A DNA stretch of 7,138 nt from Clostridiales bacterium. GTDB lineage: Bacteria; Bacillota; Clostridia; Saccharofermentanales; Saccharofermentanaceae. Both the position numbers and the translations under genes were made by a program. The notes beneath the pieces are model-generated. The model was not told the origin of the DNA, ran no database searches, and worked only from the letters and a program-made list of their open reading frames with translations. This document shows, piece after piece, positions 1 to 5,603 of the stretch (position 1 is its first letter; every line of letters begins with the position of its first letter). The stretch is taken from positions 1-7,138 of the forward strand of contig JAFGGR010000046.1 in the NCBI GenBank assembly GCA_016930475.1. The letters run 5' to 3'.

Positions 1-194
1 ACGCCGACATCAAAAAGCACGCGAGGCTCAACTGCATCGCGCACCTTCTGAGCATGCTCCCCTATGAGGACCTGACTCCGGAACCGCTTCTGCTGCCGCC
101 GCGGCAGGAGGGCTCGGGCTACGAGCGTCCGCCGATCGAAAAGCAAAACTTCATCCCGGAGATCTACGGACATCCGGTTAGGGACCGGGTGTGA
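1..194 (+). CDS. Polyphosphate kinase 2 family protein, C-terminal fragment
   Basis: This is an open frame from base 3 to the TGA at 192-194; the gene begins upstream of the window. The visible 63 residues start with a basic, helix-like stretch (ADIKKHARLNCIAHLL) and continue with a PYEDL segment, a proline-rich strand (ELLLPPR-like) and a YERPP...NFIPEIY tail. From memory this matches the extreme C-terminus of PPK2 enzymes, where ARLNCI-HLLS-IPYE is followed by LPPR, YERP and a VPE(I/H) ending. PPK2 enzymes transfer phosphate between polyphosphate and nucleoside mono- or diphosphates in the cytoplasm. The Walker A and B motifs lie outside the window, so subclass and activity cannot be judged. 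No dedicated plus-strand terminator is visible; the hairpin at 246-267 may serve both directions. Confidence 0.7.
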   Translation, partial: ADIKKHARLNCIAHLLSMLPYEDLTPEPLLLPPRQEGSGYERPPIEKQNFIPEIYGHPVRDRV

Positions 195-239
195 TCGTGC
201 CGGAGCGATTTGTCGGCGAACCGAATGGTTTTCGAGCAT

Positions 240-267
240 AAAAAACGGCCGGGAATGATCCCGGCCG
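240..267 (-). terminator. Rho-independent terminator of the lipoprotein gene
   Basis: CGGCCGGGA (246-254) pairs perfectly with TCCCGGCCG (259-267) around the 4-base loop ATGA, a 9-bp GC-rich stem. Reading the minus strand, the stem is followed at once by six T (A-run at 240-245 on plus). It lies 17 bases past the lipoprotein stop codon. On the plus strand the tail after the stem is not a T-run, so termination of the upstream PPK2 gene here would be weaker. Confidence 0.9.
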
Positions 268-283
268 CCGGTATTATATCTGA

Positions 284-763
284 TCAGTACCCAAGGTTTT
301 CGAGCACCGGTACGACCTCGCCTTTGTACTCTTCTCCGACTTCAACGTAAATAAACGTATTCCCGATTCGGGATATCACCGCGAAAACGCCGCCCTTCGT
401 TGTGACGTACCTTGAATAATTCGCGACGTTGATCGTCGAATTGGATGATGCGCCGCCGCTGGGCAAATCGTTTTCAAAATAGTCCTTATTGTTCGCGTAC
501 GCCCGCTCGGCCTGCTCTTCGCTCTCTACGATATAGAACTCGATCTTAAAGTCATCCGTGCCGGCAAGGATCGCTGTCTCGACCCCGTCGTCTTCGTCGT
601 ATTGGTCGGTCACAACCCTGTAATCCCAATCCGCGTCTTCCACTGCCTCAATGAACTCTTCCTCGGAAACCGGCTCCTTGTCCTTTAACATATCGCACGA
701 TGCCGCGGAAAAAAGAACAAGCAGTGCAACGATCCCAACCATTGTTTTCTTAAAAATTGTCAT
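284..763 (-). CDS. Small acidic lipoprotein, function unknown
   Basis: I do not recognise a named family. The 159-residue product starts with a short basic N-terminus (MTIFKK), a hydrophobic segment (about residues 8-21) and a lipobox-like SAASC with Cys23 as the likely lipidated residue, so it should be a membrane-anchored surface lipoprotein. After the cysteine comes a very acidic stretch (EEEF, EDADWDY, DEDDG). The rest alternates strands and helices and ends with YVEVGEEYKGEV and LENLGY, a pattern seen in small hypothetical lipoproteins of Firmicutes. I chose the ATG at 763 because GGGGGG sits 6 bases before it; an in-frame TTG at 769 adds two residues but directly abuts that G-run. The gene follows the zinc peptidase by 16 bases, its ribosome binding site lying just past that gene's stop, so the two are probably co-transcribed. 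A strong terminator follows. The -3 lipobox residue is Ala rather than the preferred Leu. Confidence 0.85.
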   Translation of the reverse strand: MTIFKKTMVGIVALLVLFSAASCDMLKDKEPVSEEEFIEAVEDADWDYRVVTDQYDEDDGVETAILAGTDDFKIEFYIVESEEQAERAYANNKDYFENDLPSGGASSNSTINVANYSRYVTTKGGVFAVISRIGNTFIYVEVGEEYKGEVVPVLENLGY

Positions 764-779
764 AACCAACCCCCCAATT

Positions 780-1508
780 TTATCTTCTCCGGATTGCGAT
801 CAATCGAAGCAAGACCACCAATGCCGAAACGGCCGCCGCCACGTACGTCATCGCGGCCGCTCTTAAGACCTTCTTGGCGCCCGACAGTTCTTCGTCGGTA
901 AGAATGTTCGTCTCCTCAAGCGCCTTGACCGCTCTCCTGCTCGCGTCAAACTCGACCGGAAGCGTCACCAGATAGAAAAGCACCGCAAAAACAAACAAAA
1001 CAATGCCGATGTTGGCGATCATGATCCCGGTCTGCCCGATGTAAGAAGAAAAGAGGAGCCCGAAAATCGCCATGTACGGTCCGAACCTCGACCCGATATT
1101 GGCCAGCGGAACGAGTAACGCCCGGATCTTGTTCGGCAGGAAACTTTTCGAATCCTGGATCGCGTGGCCGCACTCATGTGCCGCAACGCCGATCGCCGCG
1201 ACCGAAGTACTGTCATACACGCTTTCGGAGAGGCGAAGCACCTTTTCCTTCGGCGAATAGTGATCGGTCAGATTTCCCGCAACGCGTTCGATGGTGACCG
1301 CCGATTCGGCGAAATGTTGTTCCGTCAAACGATTGGCATGCAAAATATGCTCCGCGGCCATTTTCCCGGAAATATGCCTCGCGGATTCAACCTTGCTGTA
1401 TTTGGAAAAAGTGACCTTTGTCCATATACTCGCGAAAAGCGACAACACGACCGTACCAATGAGAAGAACCAATCCCCAGTCATACATGAATATCCAAAAC
1501 CCGTCCAT
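780..1508 (-). CDS. Membrane zinc metallopeptidase, YugP family
   Basis: The 242-residue protein has the architecture of the YugP / Zn_peptidase_2 (PF04298) family. There is one N-terminal membrane segment (about 8-30), then SKYSKV, a soluble part with GNLTDHYSPKEKVLRLSESVY, and the zinc-binding HExxH motif as HECGH at 111-115 (His111, His115 ligands; Glu112 catalytic). Two membrane segments follow (about 140-158 and 160-182), then LPVEFDAS at 183-190, whose Glu186 is the likely third zinc ligand, and a last membrane segment (about 218-237). Length and motif order are normal for the family. Substrates of this family are not established. The ATG at 1508 is preceded by GGGAGGAG with about 9 bases between GGAGG and the start. 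The lipoprotein gene follows by 16 bases. Transcription probably comes from a promoter I cannot place, or by read-through from pgk-tpi. Confidence 0.9.
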   Translation of the reverse strand: MDGFWIFMYDWGLVLLIGTVVLSLFASIWTKVTFSKYSKVESARHISGKMAAEHILHANRLTEQHFAESAVTIERVAGNLTDHYSPKEKVLRLSESVYDSTSVAAIGVAAHECGHAIQDSKSFLPNKIRALLVPLANIGSRFGPYMAIFGLLFSSYIGQTGIMIANIGIVLFVFAVLFYLVTLPVEFDASRRAVKALEETNILTDEELSGAKKVLRAAAMTYVAAAVSALVVLLRLIAIRRR

Positions 1509-1540
1509 ACGCCGTCTCCTCCCTTCGTTAATTAAAGAAT

Positions 1541-1572
1541 GAAGGGGAACGGACTATTTCTGCCCGTCCCCC
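1541..1572 (-). terminator. Possible weak terminator or attenuating hairpin after pgk-tpi
   Basis: GGGGAACGG (1544-1552) pairs with CCGTCCCC (1564-1571) with one bulged A. On the minus strand the stem is followed by TTCATTCTTTAATT, which is T-rich but interrupted. It lies 26 bases past the pgk-tpi stop and 36 bases before the peptidase start, so it could separate the two units or only lower downstream expression. Confidence 0.45.
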
Positions 1573-1596
1573 GCACTTAATCATATCACAGCTTGA

Positions 1597-3543
1597 TCAG
1601 GCAAGACAGATTTTCGAAAAATCGTCTGCCTTCAATGAAGCGCCTCCGACCAAGCCGCCGTTGATGTTCGCCTGCGCGAAGAGTCCCTTGGCGTTATCGG
1701 CTTTGATGGACCCGCCGTACTGGATCTTAATGTTCGCGGCCGCCTCGTCGGAATAAAGTTCCCCGATCGTTTTTCTGATAAACGCACACACTTCTTCCGC
1801 CTGCTCTTCGGTCGCGACTTTACCGGTTCCGATCGCCCAGATCGGCTCATACGCGATTGTAATCTGGCAAAGCTTCATCTCGGGAATGTCGGCAAATGCT
1901 CCCTCAATTTGACCTTTGACCCAGTCAAAAGTCTCTCCTGCCTCGCGTTGAGCCAGAGACTCGCCACAGCAGACGATCGAGCGAACGCCCCATTTAAGTG
2001 CCGCCTTGATCTTCTTGTTGACGGTCTCGTCGGTCTCGGCAAAATATTCCCTGCGTTCCGAATGACCGATAATGACGTAGTCAACTCCCATTCTCGCAAG
2101 CCATTCCGGCGAAATCTCACCGGTAAAAGCACCTTTATCCTCAAAATGACAGTTCTGTGCCGCGACTTTGATATTCGAATAAGCAGCCGCTTCCAAAACT
2201 GCCGGCAAAGCGGTAGCGGGAACTCCGACCGCAATCTTCGACGTCGCGTCCTTGACCAACGGCTTCAGCGCCTCAACAAAATTGGCCGCATCGGCCGGGA
2301 TTCCTTTGTTCATCTTCCAATTCCCGGCAGCAAACGTACGGTCGGAATCTTTGTCCTGCAGGCAATCGATGCCGGGCAAAACTTTCCCTTCGATAAATTC
2401 AAGGGACGCTCCTCCGCCCGTTGAAATATGGGTAACTCGATCAGCAAAGCCGAGTTTTTCAACGGCAGCGGCAGAATCTCCTCCGCCGATAATCGATGTT
2501 GCATCGGATTCCGCAACCGCCTTGGCGATCGCGCGGGTACCCGCCGCAAATTTGTCAAACTCGAAAACGCCCGCAGGTCCGTTCCATACAACGGTCTTTG
2601 CTTTTCGGATCGCTTCGGAGAAAATCTTGATCGTCTCCGGACCGATATCCATCCCCATCCATCCGTCGGGAATGTGATCACAACAGACAACCTTGGATGC
2701 CGCATCGGCGGAAAAAGAGTCACCGACCACGTTATCCTTCGGTAACAGCATATCTACACCTTTTGCCTCGGCCTTCGCCATCAATTCTTTGGCAAGATCC
2801 GCCTTGTCCGGCTCGCACAACGAATCTCCGACCTGATAGCCCTGTGCGTAATCAAACGTATATGCCATCGCTCCCGCGATGATGATCGTATCCGCCTTCT
2901 CTAGGAGATTCTCGATAACGCCGATCTTATCGGATACCTTGGCTCCGCCCAGGATCGCAACAAAGGGACGCTGAGGATCGGAAAGCGATTTACCCATGAT
3001 TTCAAGCTCTTTTTGGATCAGATAACCCGAAGCGCTCGGAAGGAAATTGGCGAGACCCGCCGTCGAGGCGTGCGCGCGGTGTGCGGTGCCGAACGCATCA
3101 TTGACGTAAAGCTCCGCAAGCGAAGCCAGCTCGGCCGCAAACGCGGGATCGTTCTTGGTCTCTTCCTTGTGGAAGCGAACATTCTCAAGCATCAGAATTT
3201 CGCCGTCGCGCAGTGCCGCCGCTTTGGCTTTGGCATCCTCGCCGATGACATCATCAGCCTGGATAACGGGCTGTCCCAAAAGCTCGGAAAGACGCTGTGA
3301 GGCCGGCTTCATCGAAAATGCCGGTTCCGGACCGCTTTTCGGACGTCCGAGGTGCGACACCAAAATCACCTTTGCTTTGTTGTCTGCCAAGTACTTGATC
3401 GTCGGCAGCGCACCTTTGATGCGCTTGTCGTCCGTGATCTCCCCCGTCTTTTTGTCCAGGGGTACGTTAAAGTCAACGCGTACGATAACCTTCTTGCCGG
3501 TCACGTTCAGGTCTTCAACATTCTTCTTGGGAACCATTGCCAT
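1597..3543 (-). CDS. pgk-tpi: Bifunctional phosphoglycerate kinase / triosephosphate isomerase fusion
   Basis: One uninterrupted 648-residue frame carries two glycolytic enzymes. Residues about 1-398 are a complete PGK: VRVDFNVP (Asp24, Asn26), Arg41 in DDKRIKG, SHLGRP (63-68), Arg123 in LENVRF, GGAKVSDK (199-206), WNGPAGVFE (320-328) and the nucleotide loop GGGDS (353-357). After a linker of only a few residues (CLQDKDSDR), residues about 401-648 are a complete TIM: AGNWKMN (Asn408, Lys410), IIGHSERR (His494), AYEPIWAIGTGK (Glu566), YGGSIK and GGLVGGASLK phosphate-binding loops. All catalytic residues are present. PGK interconverts 1,3-bisphosphoglycerate plus ADP and 3-phosphoglycerate plus ATP; TIM interconverts dihydroxyacetone phosphate and glyceraldehyde 3-phosphate. 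The fusion is known in Thermotoga maritima and is uncommon elsewhere. I chose the ATG at 3543 because AAGGAG lies 10 bases upstream; the in-frame GTG at 3552 is one base from that site. No other glycolytic gene is adjacent. Confidence 0.97.
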   Translation of the reverse strand: MAMVPKKNVEDLNVTGKKVIVRVDFNVPLDKKTGEITDDKRIKGALPTIKYLADNKAKVILVSHLGRPKSGPEPAFSMKPASQRLSELLGQPVIQADDVIGEDAKAKAAALRDGEILMLENVRFHKEETKNDPAFAAELASLAELYVNDAFGTAHRAHASTAGLANFLPSASGYLIQKELEIMGKSLSDPQRPFVAILGGAKVSDKIGVIENLLEKADTIIIAGAMAYTFDYAQGYQVGDSLCEPDKADLAKELMAKAEAKGVDMLLPKDNVVGDSFSADAASKVVCCDHIPDGWMGMDIGPETIKIFSEAIRKAKTVVWNGPAGVFEFDKFAAGTRAIAKAVAESDATSIIGGGDSAAAVEKLGFADRVTHISTGGGASLEFIEGKVLPGIDCLQDKDSDRTFAAGNWKMNKGIPADAANFVEALKPLVKDATSKIAVGVPATALPAVLEAAAYSNIKVAAQNCHFEDKGAFTGEISPEWLARMGVDYVIIGHSERREYFAETDETVNKKIKAALKWGVRSIVCCGESLAQREAGETFDWVKGQIEGAFADIPEMKLCQITIAYEPIWAIGTGKVATEEQAEEVCAFIRKTIGELYSDEAAANIKIQYGGSIKADNAKGLFAQANINGGLVGGASLKADDFSKICLA

Positions 3544-3632
3544 AGTGTTCACTCTCCTTAACTACTCACTCCCTCTCGGGAGGTATTCAAACGGTATTGC
3601 TCCAGTCCGCCGGAAGGCCCGGCAAATCAAGC
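3544..3632 (-). promoter_or_regulatory. 5' leader of pgk-tpi with two small hairpins
   Basis: The predicted transcript start near 3632 gives a leader of about 90 nt. On the minus strand it contains GCCGG-(gcctt)-CCGGC (3623-3609). It also has CTCCC-(GAGA)-GGGAG (3582-3569), a 5-bp stem closed by a GNRA-type tetraloop, about 10 bases before the AAGGAG ribosome binding site. Neither hairpin has a T-run, so they are not terminators; a role in mRNA stability or translation is only inference. Confidence 0.35.
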
Positions 3633-3638
3633 CACATT

Positions 3639-3667
3639 ATTATACAGAGATTTGCATCGTGTTTCAA
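3639..3667 (-). promoter_or_regulatory. sigmaA-type promoter of pgk-tpi
   Basis: On the minus strand, TTGAAA (3667-3662) and a perfect TATAAT (3644-3639) are separated by exactly 17 bases. The predicted transcript start is near 3632, giving a leader of about 90 nt to the pgk-tpi ATG. It is oriented away from the MATE promoter some 100 bases off. Confidence 0.85.
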
Positions 3668-3731
3668 TGACAAGTTATGTATAAAAGCCTGAAGAATTCG
3701 TCATAAACGGAGACTTCGTGGTGCAATCCGC

Positions 3732-3765
3732 TGTTGACAACAACGAACATATTGCTTGTTGACAA
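3732..3765 (+). repeat. Direct repeat TGTTGACAA overlapping the MATE promoter
   Basis: TGTTGACAA occurs at 3732-3740 and again at 3757-3765, 25 bases apart start to start. The second copy contains the -35 element of the MATE-leader promoter. The first copy has no fitting -10 at 16-18 bases. A repressor or activator binding on the repeats is possible but not shown; it may be chance. Confidence 0.35.
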
Positions 3766-3787
3766 TTCGACATTTTGGCGATACTAT
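3759..3787 (+). promoter_or_regulatory. sigmaA-type promoter of the MATE leader transcript
   Basis: A perfect TTGACA (3759-3764) and TACTAT (3782-3787) are 17 bases apart. The predicted start is near 3794, giving a leader of about 320 nt before the MATE gene. A small perfect hairpin, TTCGG-(aaga)-CCGAA (3812-3825), lies early in the transcript. Confidence 0.85.
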
Positions 3788-3854
3788 TTTCTGGTCTGAG
3801 AATTTCAACGATTCGGAAGACCGAAAACATTTATGAAAGAGAGGTAAGCGGTTC

Positions 3855-3977
3855 ATGCGAAAGCAATCAAACGGGATCCTGCGGTTTCACACCGCCAAAC
3901 GCCCTGCATTAAATAAAGCATCCGGCATGATTACCATTTCCGCATATTTTTATGCCGTTCTACCGATGTTCCCATAG
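3855..3977 (+). CDS. 40-residue upstream ORF, putative leader peptide of the MATE gene
   Basis: This short frame begins at an ATG preceded by AGAGAGGT (3838-3845, one mismatch from AAGGAGGT) with 9 bases to the start. It is the first good initiation site on the transcript from the 3759-3787 promoter. The peptide has a basic first half (MRKQ..., RFHTAKRPALNK) and a hydrophobic, aromatic second half (GMITISAYFYAV) ending LPMFP directly before TAG. I do not recognise a named family. A hairpin that can act as antiterminator starts 3 bases after the stop, and an intrinsic terminator follows. This order (promoter, short ORF, alternative hairpins, exporter gene) is typical of translation-dependent attenuators that control antibiotic-resistance and amino-acid genes. 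A C-terminal Pro before a stop recalls TnaC, which stalls at its stop codon, but no TnaC or Erm-leader motif is present. It might instead be an independent small protein with its own terminator. Confidence 0.7.
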   Translation: MRKQSNGILRFHTAKRPALNKASGMITISAYFYAVLPMFP

Positions 3978-3979
3978 AA

Positions 3980-4006
3980 GGACAAACTGACTTGCGTTCA
4001 GTGTCC
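3980..4006 (+). promoter_or_regulatory. Candidate antiterminator hairpin in the MATE leader
   Basis: GGAC (3980-3983) pairs with GTCC (4003-4006), and ACTGA (3986-3990) pairs with TCAGT (3998-4002), with AA bulged on the 5' side and a 7-base loop. The 3' side uses bases 4002-4006, which are the 5' arm of the terminator, so the two folds exclude each other. The 5' side starts 3 bases after the upstream ORF's stop; a ribosome sitting on that stop would cover it. Confidence 0.6.
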
Positions 4007-4040
4007 CGGAGGGCATCGCCCGACGGGACATTTTCATTCT
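4002..4040 (+). terminator. Intrinsic terminator (attenuator) before the MATE gene
   Basis: TGTCCCG (4002-4008) pairs with CGGGACA (4024-4030), and an inner GGGC (4011-4014) pairs with GCCC (4018-4021) around loop ATC. A GA/GA internal loop joins them, able to form tandem G-A pairs. The stem is followed by TTTTCATTCTT. It lies 24 bases after the upstream ORF stop and about 90 bases before the MATE start, so it would cut the transcript before the exporter gene. Confidence 0.8.
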
Positions 4041-4045
4041 TCATT

Positions 4046-4126
4046 CCCGTCGCCGAACGATTCACCGAACCGCACTTCGTTCATCCGAAGATGCGGCGCA
4101 CAAAGGAAAGTCGCAATTGCGACGGG
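4046..4126 (+). promoter_or_regulatory. Potential start-site-sequestering fold in the MATE leader
   Basis: CCCGTCGC (4046-4053) is perfectly complementary to GCGACGGG (4119-4126), which overlaps the TTG start and lies just before the alternative ATG. Inside is a strong hairpin, CCGCACTTCG (4070-4079) with CGAAG/TGCGG (4086-4096) and one bulged A, followed by the AAAGGAAAG ribosome binding site (4102-4110). The palindrome TCGCAATTGCGA (4111-4122) competes with the long stem. CCCGTCG (4046-4052) can also pair with CGACGGG (4021-4027) in the terminator's 3' arm. Complementarity is seen directly; the control role is inferred. Confidence 0.5.
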
Positions 4127-5517
4127 TAAGAACAATGAGTCCGATACAAAGACTAAAGAAATTTTTCCTTCCGGGTAAAGATCGGGAGTTTAGCAAAAAA
4201 CTGATTCATCTCACCGTTCCGATGGCTCTTCAGCAATTGATGATGTCGTGTGTCTTTCTTTTTGACACGGTCATCGTCAGCGGCTTGGGGGACGAATACC
4301 TCAGCGCTTCCGGACAAGCCGGACATTTTACCTTTCTGATGTGGAGCGGGCTTTTTGCGATATCCGGCGCGGGATCGATTTACGCCGCTCAATACTGGGG
4401 CAAGGACAAAGATATAACGGGTGTTCGAAAATCATTTACGACGACACTAATTTTCGGCGGTCTGGTTGCGATCCCCTTTTTCATTGTCGGGTTCTTTTTC
4501 CGGGATGAGTTAATGATCATCCTGTCTCAGGATGATCGGACGCGCGAACTCGGTTCCGACTACTTATCTATCGTAAGCGTTGCATTCTTGTTTTGGTTCA
4601 TGACCGCGATGCTTTCAAGCGTCCTTCGCTCGGTCGGCATCACGCGAATTCCTATGATCGCATCCGGCGTTTCCATTGCGATCAATGTGGTGATGGACAG
4701 CTTGATCGTATACGGTTTTCTGGGTTTCCCGCGTTTGGAAATCAAAGGCGCGGCGCTTTCGACCGTTGTCGGAGCTTTCGTGGAACTCGTCCTGCTGATC
4801 GTCCTGGCCCGAAAGACAAAGGCTCCGATCACCTTTTCGAAAAAAGATATTGTGCGGCCCGAAAAGCCACTGTTGATCAAATTTACAAAGGCATCTCTTC
4901 CGTTGATGGCCAAAGATCAACTTTGGGCGCTCGGCGTTACGGTCTACAGCATCTGTTTCACCTATCTCGGGGTAGCGCAAAGTGCCGCCTATAACGCATA
5001 CTCCACTCTCGGCGAGTTTATGAATATCGCGTTTTGCGCGATCGGGAGCGCGGGCGGAATTATGATCGGTCATGTCCTCGGCACCGGAGACATCGAGAAG
5101 GCGAAGAGCTATTCTTGGAGACTGCTTCGCATTATCCTGATTTCGGGAGTGCTTCTCTGTCCGATCTTCATCCTCTTAAGCGATGTCATTCTGCTTCCGT
5201 TCCCGAACTTGACCCCGGAAGCAATTGGGTATGCACATCAGGCTTTGGTGATCATCTCTCTGGTCATCTGGGCTCGAGGCATCAATTTCACAAACATGAA
5301 CGGGATCCTGAGAGCCGGTGGCGACACGTTCGGAGCGGCAATGATCGATGTCGGCATGTTATGGTTATTTGGTGTTCCGCTTGCGCTCATTGTCAGCCTT
5401 CTGCTCGGCCTTCCCTTTTGGGCATTGATGGTCGTCATCTCGGCAGAAGAGGTCGTCAAGGTCGGAATCAGCATCGGACGCGTCCGCACCTACAAATGGG
5501 CGAAAAAATTGGTATGA
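4117..5517 (+). CDS. MATE family multidrug/cation efflux transporter
   Basis: The 466-residue integral membrane protein has the twelve-helix, two-halves layout of MATE exporters, which expel cationic drugs, dyes or metabolites using a Na+ or H+ gradient. A basic N-terminus (LKKFFLPGKD) precedes the first helix. Family hallmarks in order are DTVIVSGLG (50-58), AQYWGK (91-96), LRSVG (170-174), GAALST (211-216), a central loop near 232-255, IGHVLGTGD (317-325) and NGILRAGGDT (395-404). The length is normal. The substrate cannot be told from sequence. Two starts are possible: TTG at 4117, with AAAGGAAAG ending about 7-9 bases before it, and ATG at 4135, which fits the usual N-terminus but has only a weak GGGTAAG before it. 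I list the longer form because its ribosome binding site is better. A long leader with a small ORF and an attenuator precedes the gene, suggesting induction by a translation-affecting signal. It converges on the acyltransferase gene. Confidence 0.95.
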   Translation: MRRVRTMSPIQRLKKFFLPGKDREFSKKLIHLTVPMALQQLMMSCVFLFDTVIVSGLGDEYLSASGQAGHFTFLMWSGLFAISGAGSIYAAQYWGKDKDITGVRKSFTTTLIFGGLVAIPFFIVGFFFRDELMIILSQDDRTRELGSDYLSIVSVAFLFWFMTAMLSSVLRSVGITRIPMIASGVSIAINVVMDSLIVYGFLGFPRLEIKGAALSTVVGAFVELVLLIVLARKTKAPITFSKKDIVRPEKPLLIKFTKASLPLMAKDQLWALGVTVYSICFTYLGVAQSAAYNAYSTLGEFMNIAFCAIGSAGGIMIGHVLGTGDIEKAKSYSWRLLRIILISGVLLCPIFILLSDVILLPFPNLTPEAIGYAHQALVIISLVIWARGINFTNMNGILRAGGDTFGAAMIDVGMLWLFGVPLALIVSLLLGLPFWALMVVISAEEVVKVGISIGRVRTYKWAKKLV

Positions 5518-5551
5518 TCCCAGATCGTTCTACGGGGCGCGAACAATAAGT

Positions 5552-5581
5552 GACGGGCAGCGGATCGATCCGCCGCCCGTC
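5552..5581 (+). terminator. Hairpin terminator between convergent genes
   Basis: GACGGGC (5552-5558) pairs with GCCCGTC (5575-5581), and the perfect palindrome GCGGATCGATCCGC (5560-5573) extends the stem past one A/C mismatch. The plus-strand tail GTTCGTTATTCG is only moderately T-rich, and the minus-strand tail CACTTATTGTTCG is similar. Placed 34 bases after the MATE stop and 22 bases past the acyltransferase stop, it may work for both genes. Confidence 0.65.
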
Positions 5582-5603
5582 GTTCGTTATTCGACAAACA
5601 AGA

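Noticed and set aside
1164..1542. Plus-strand ORFs opposite the zinc peptidase
   Set aside because: Antisense shadows of a clearly conserved gene, with no ribosome binding site or domain.
2300..2360. Internal start for a separate TIM protein at the fusion junction
   Set aside because: No start codon with a ribosome binding site is present; the only nearby in-frame ATG lies within the catalytic AGNWKMN motif.
3155..3670. Plus-strand 171-codon ORF over the pgk start and its promoter
   Set aside because: It is antisense to conserved PGK coding sequence, crosses the pgk-tpi promoter, and has no recognisable protein features.
3734..3757. A second plus-strand promoter from the upstream TTGACA (3734-3739)
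   Set aside because: No acceptable -10 at 16-18 bases; treated only as a repeat copy.
3833..3847. Four-codon ORF (ATG AAA GAG AGG TAA) before the leader ORF
   Set aside because: Too short and without its own ribosome binding site; it overlaps the site of the 40-codon ORF and is probably chance.
3794..4116. Known riboswitch or T-box in the MATE leader
   Set aside because: I could not find the conserved core of a guanidine, purine, yybP-ykoY or T-box element; a covariance search (Rfam) would be needed to exclude rarer classes.
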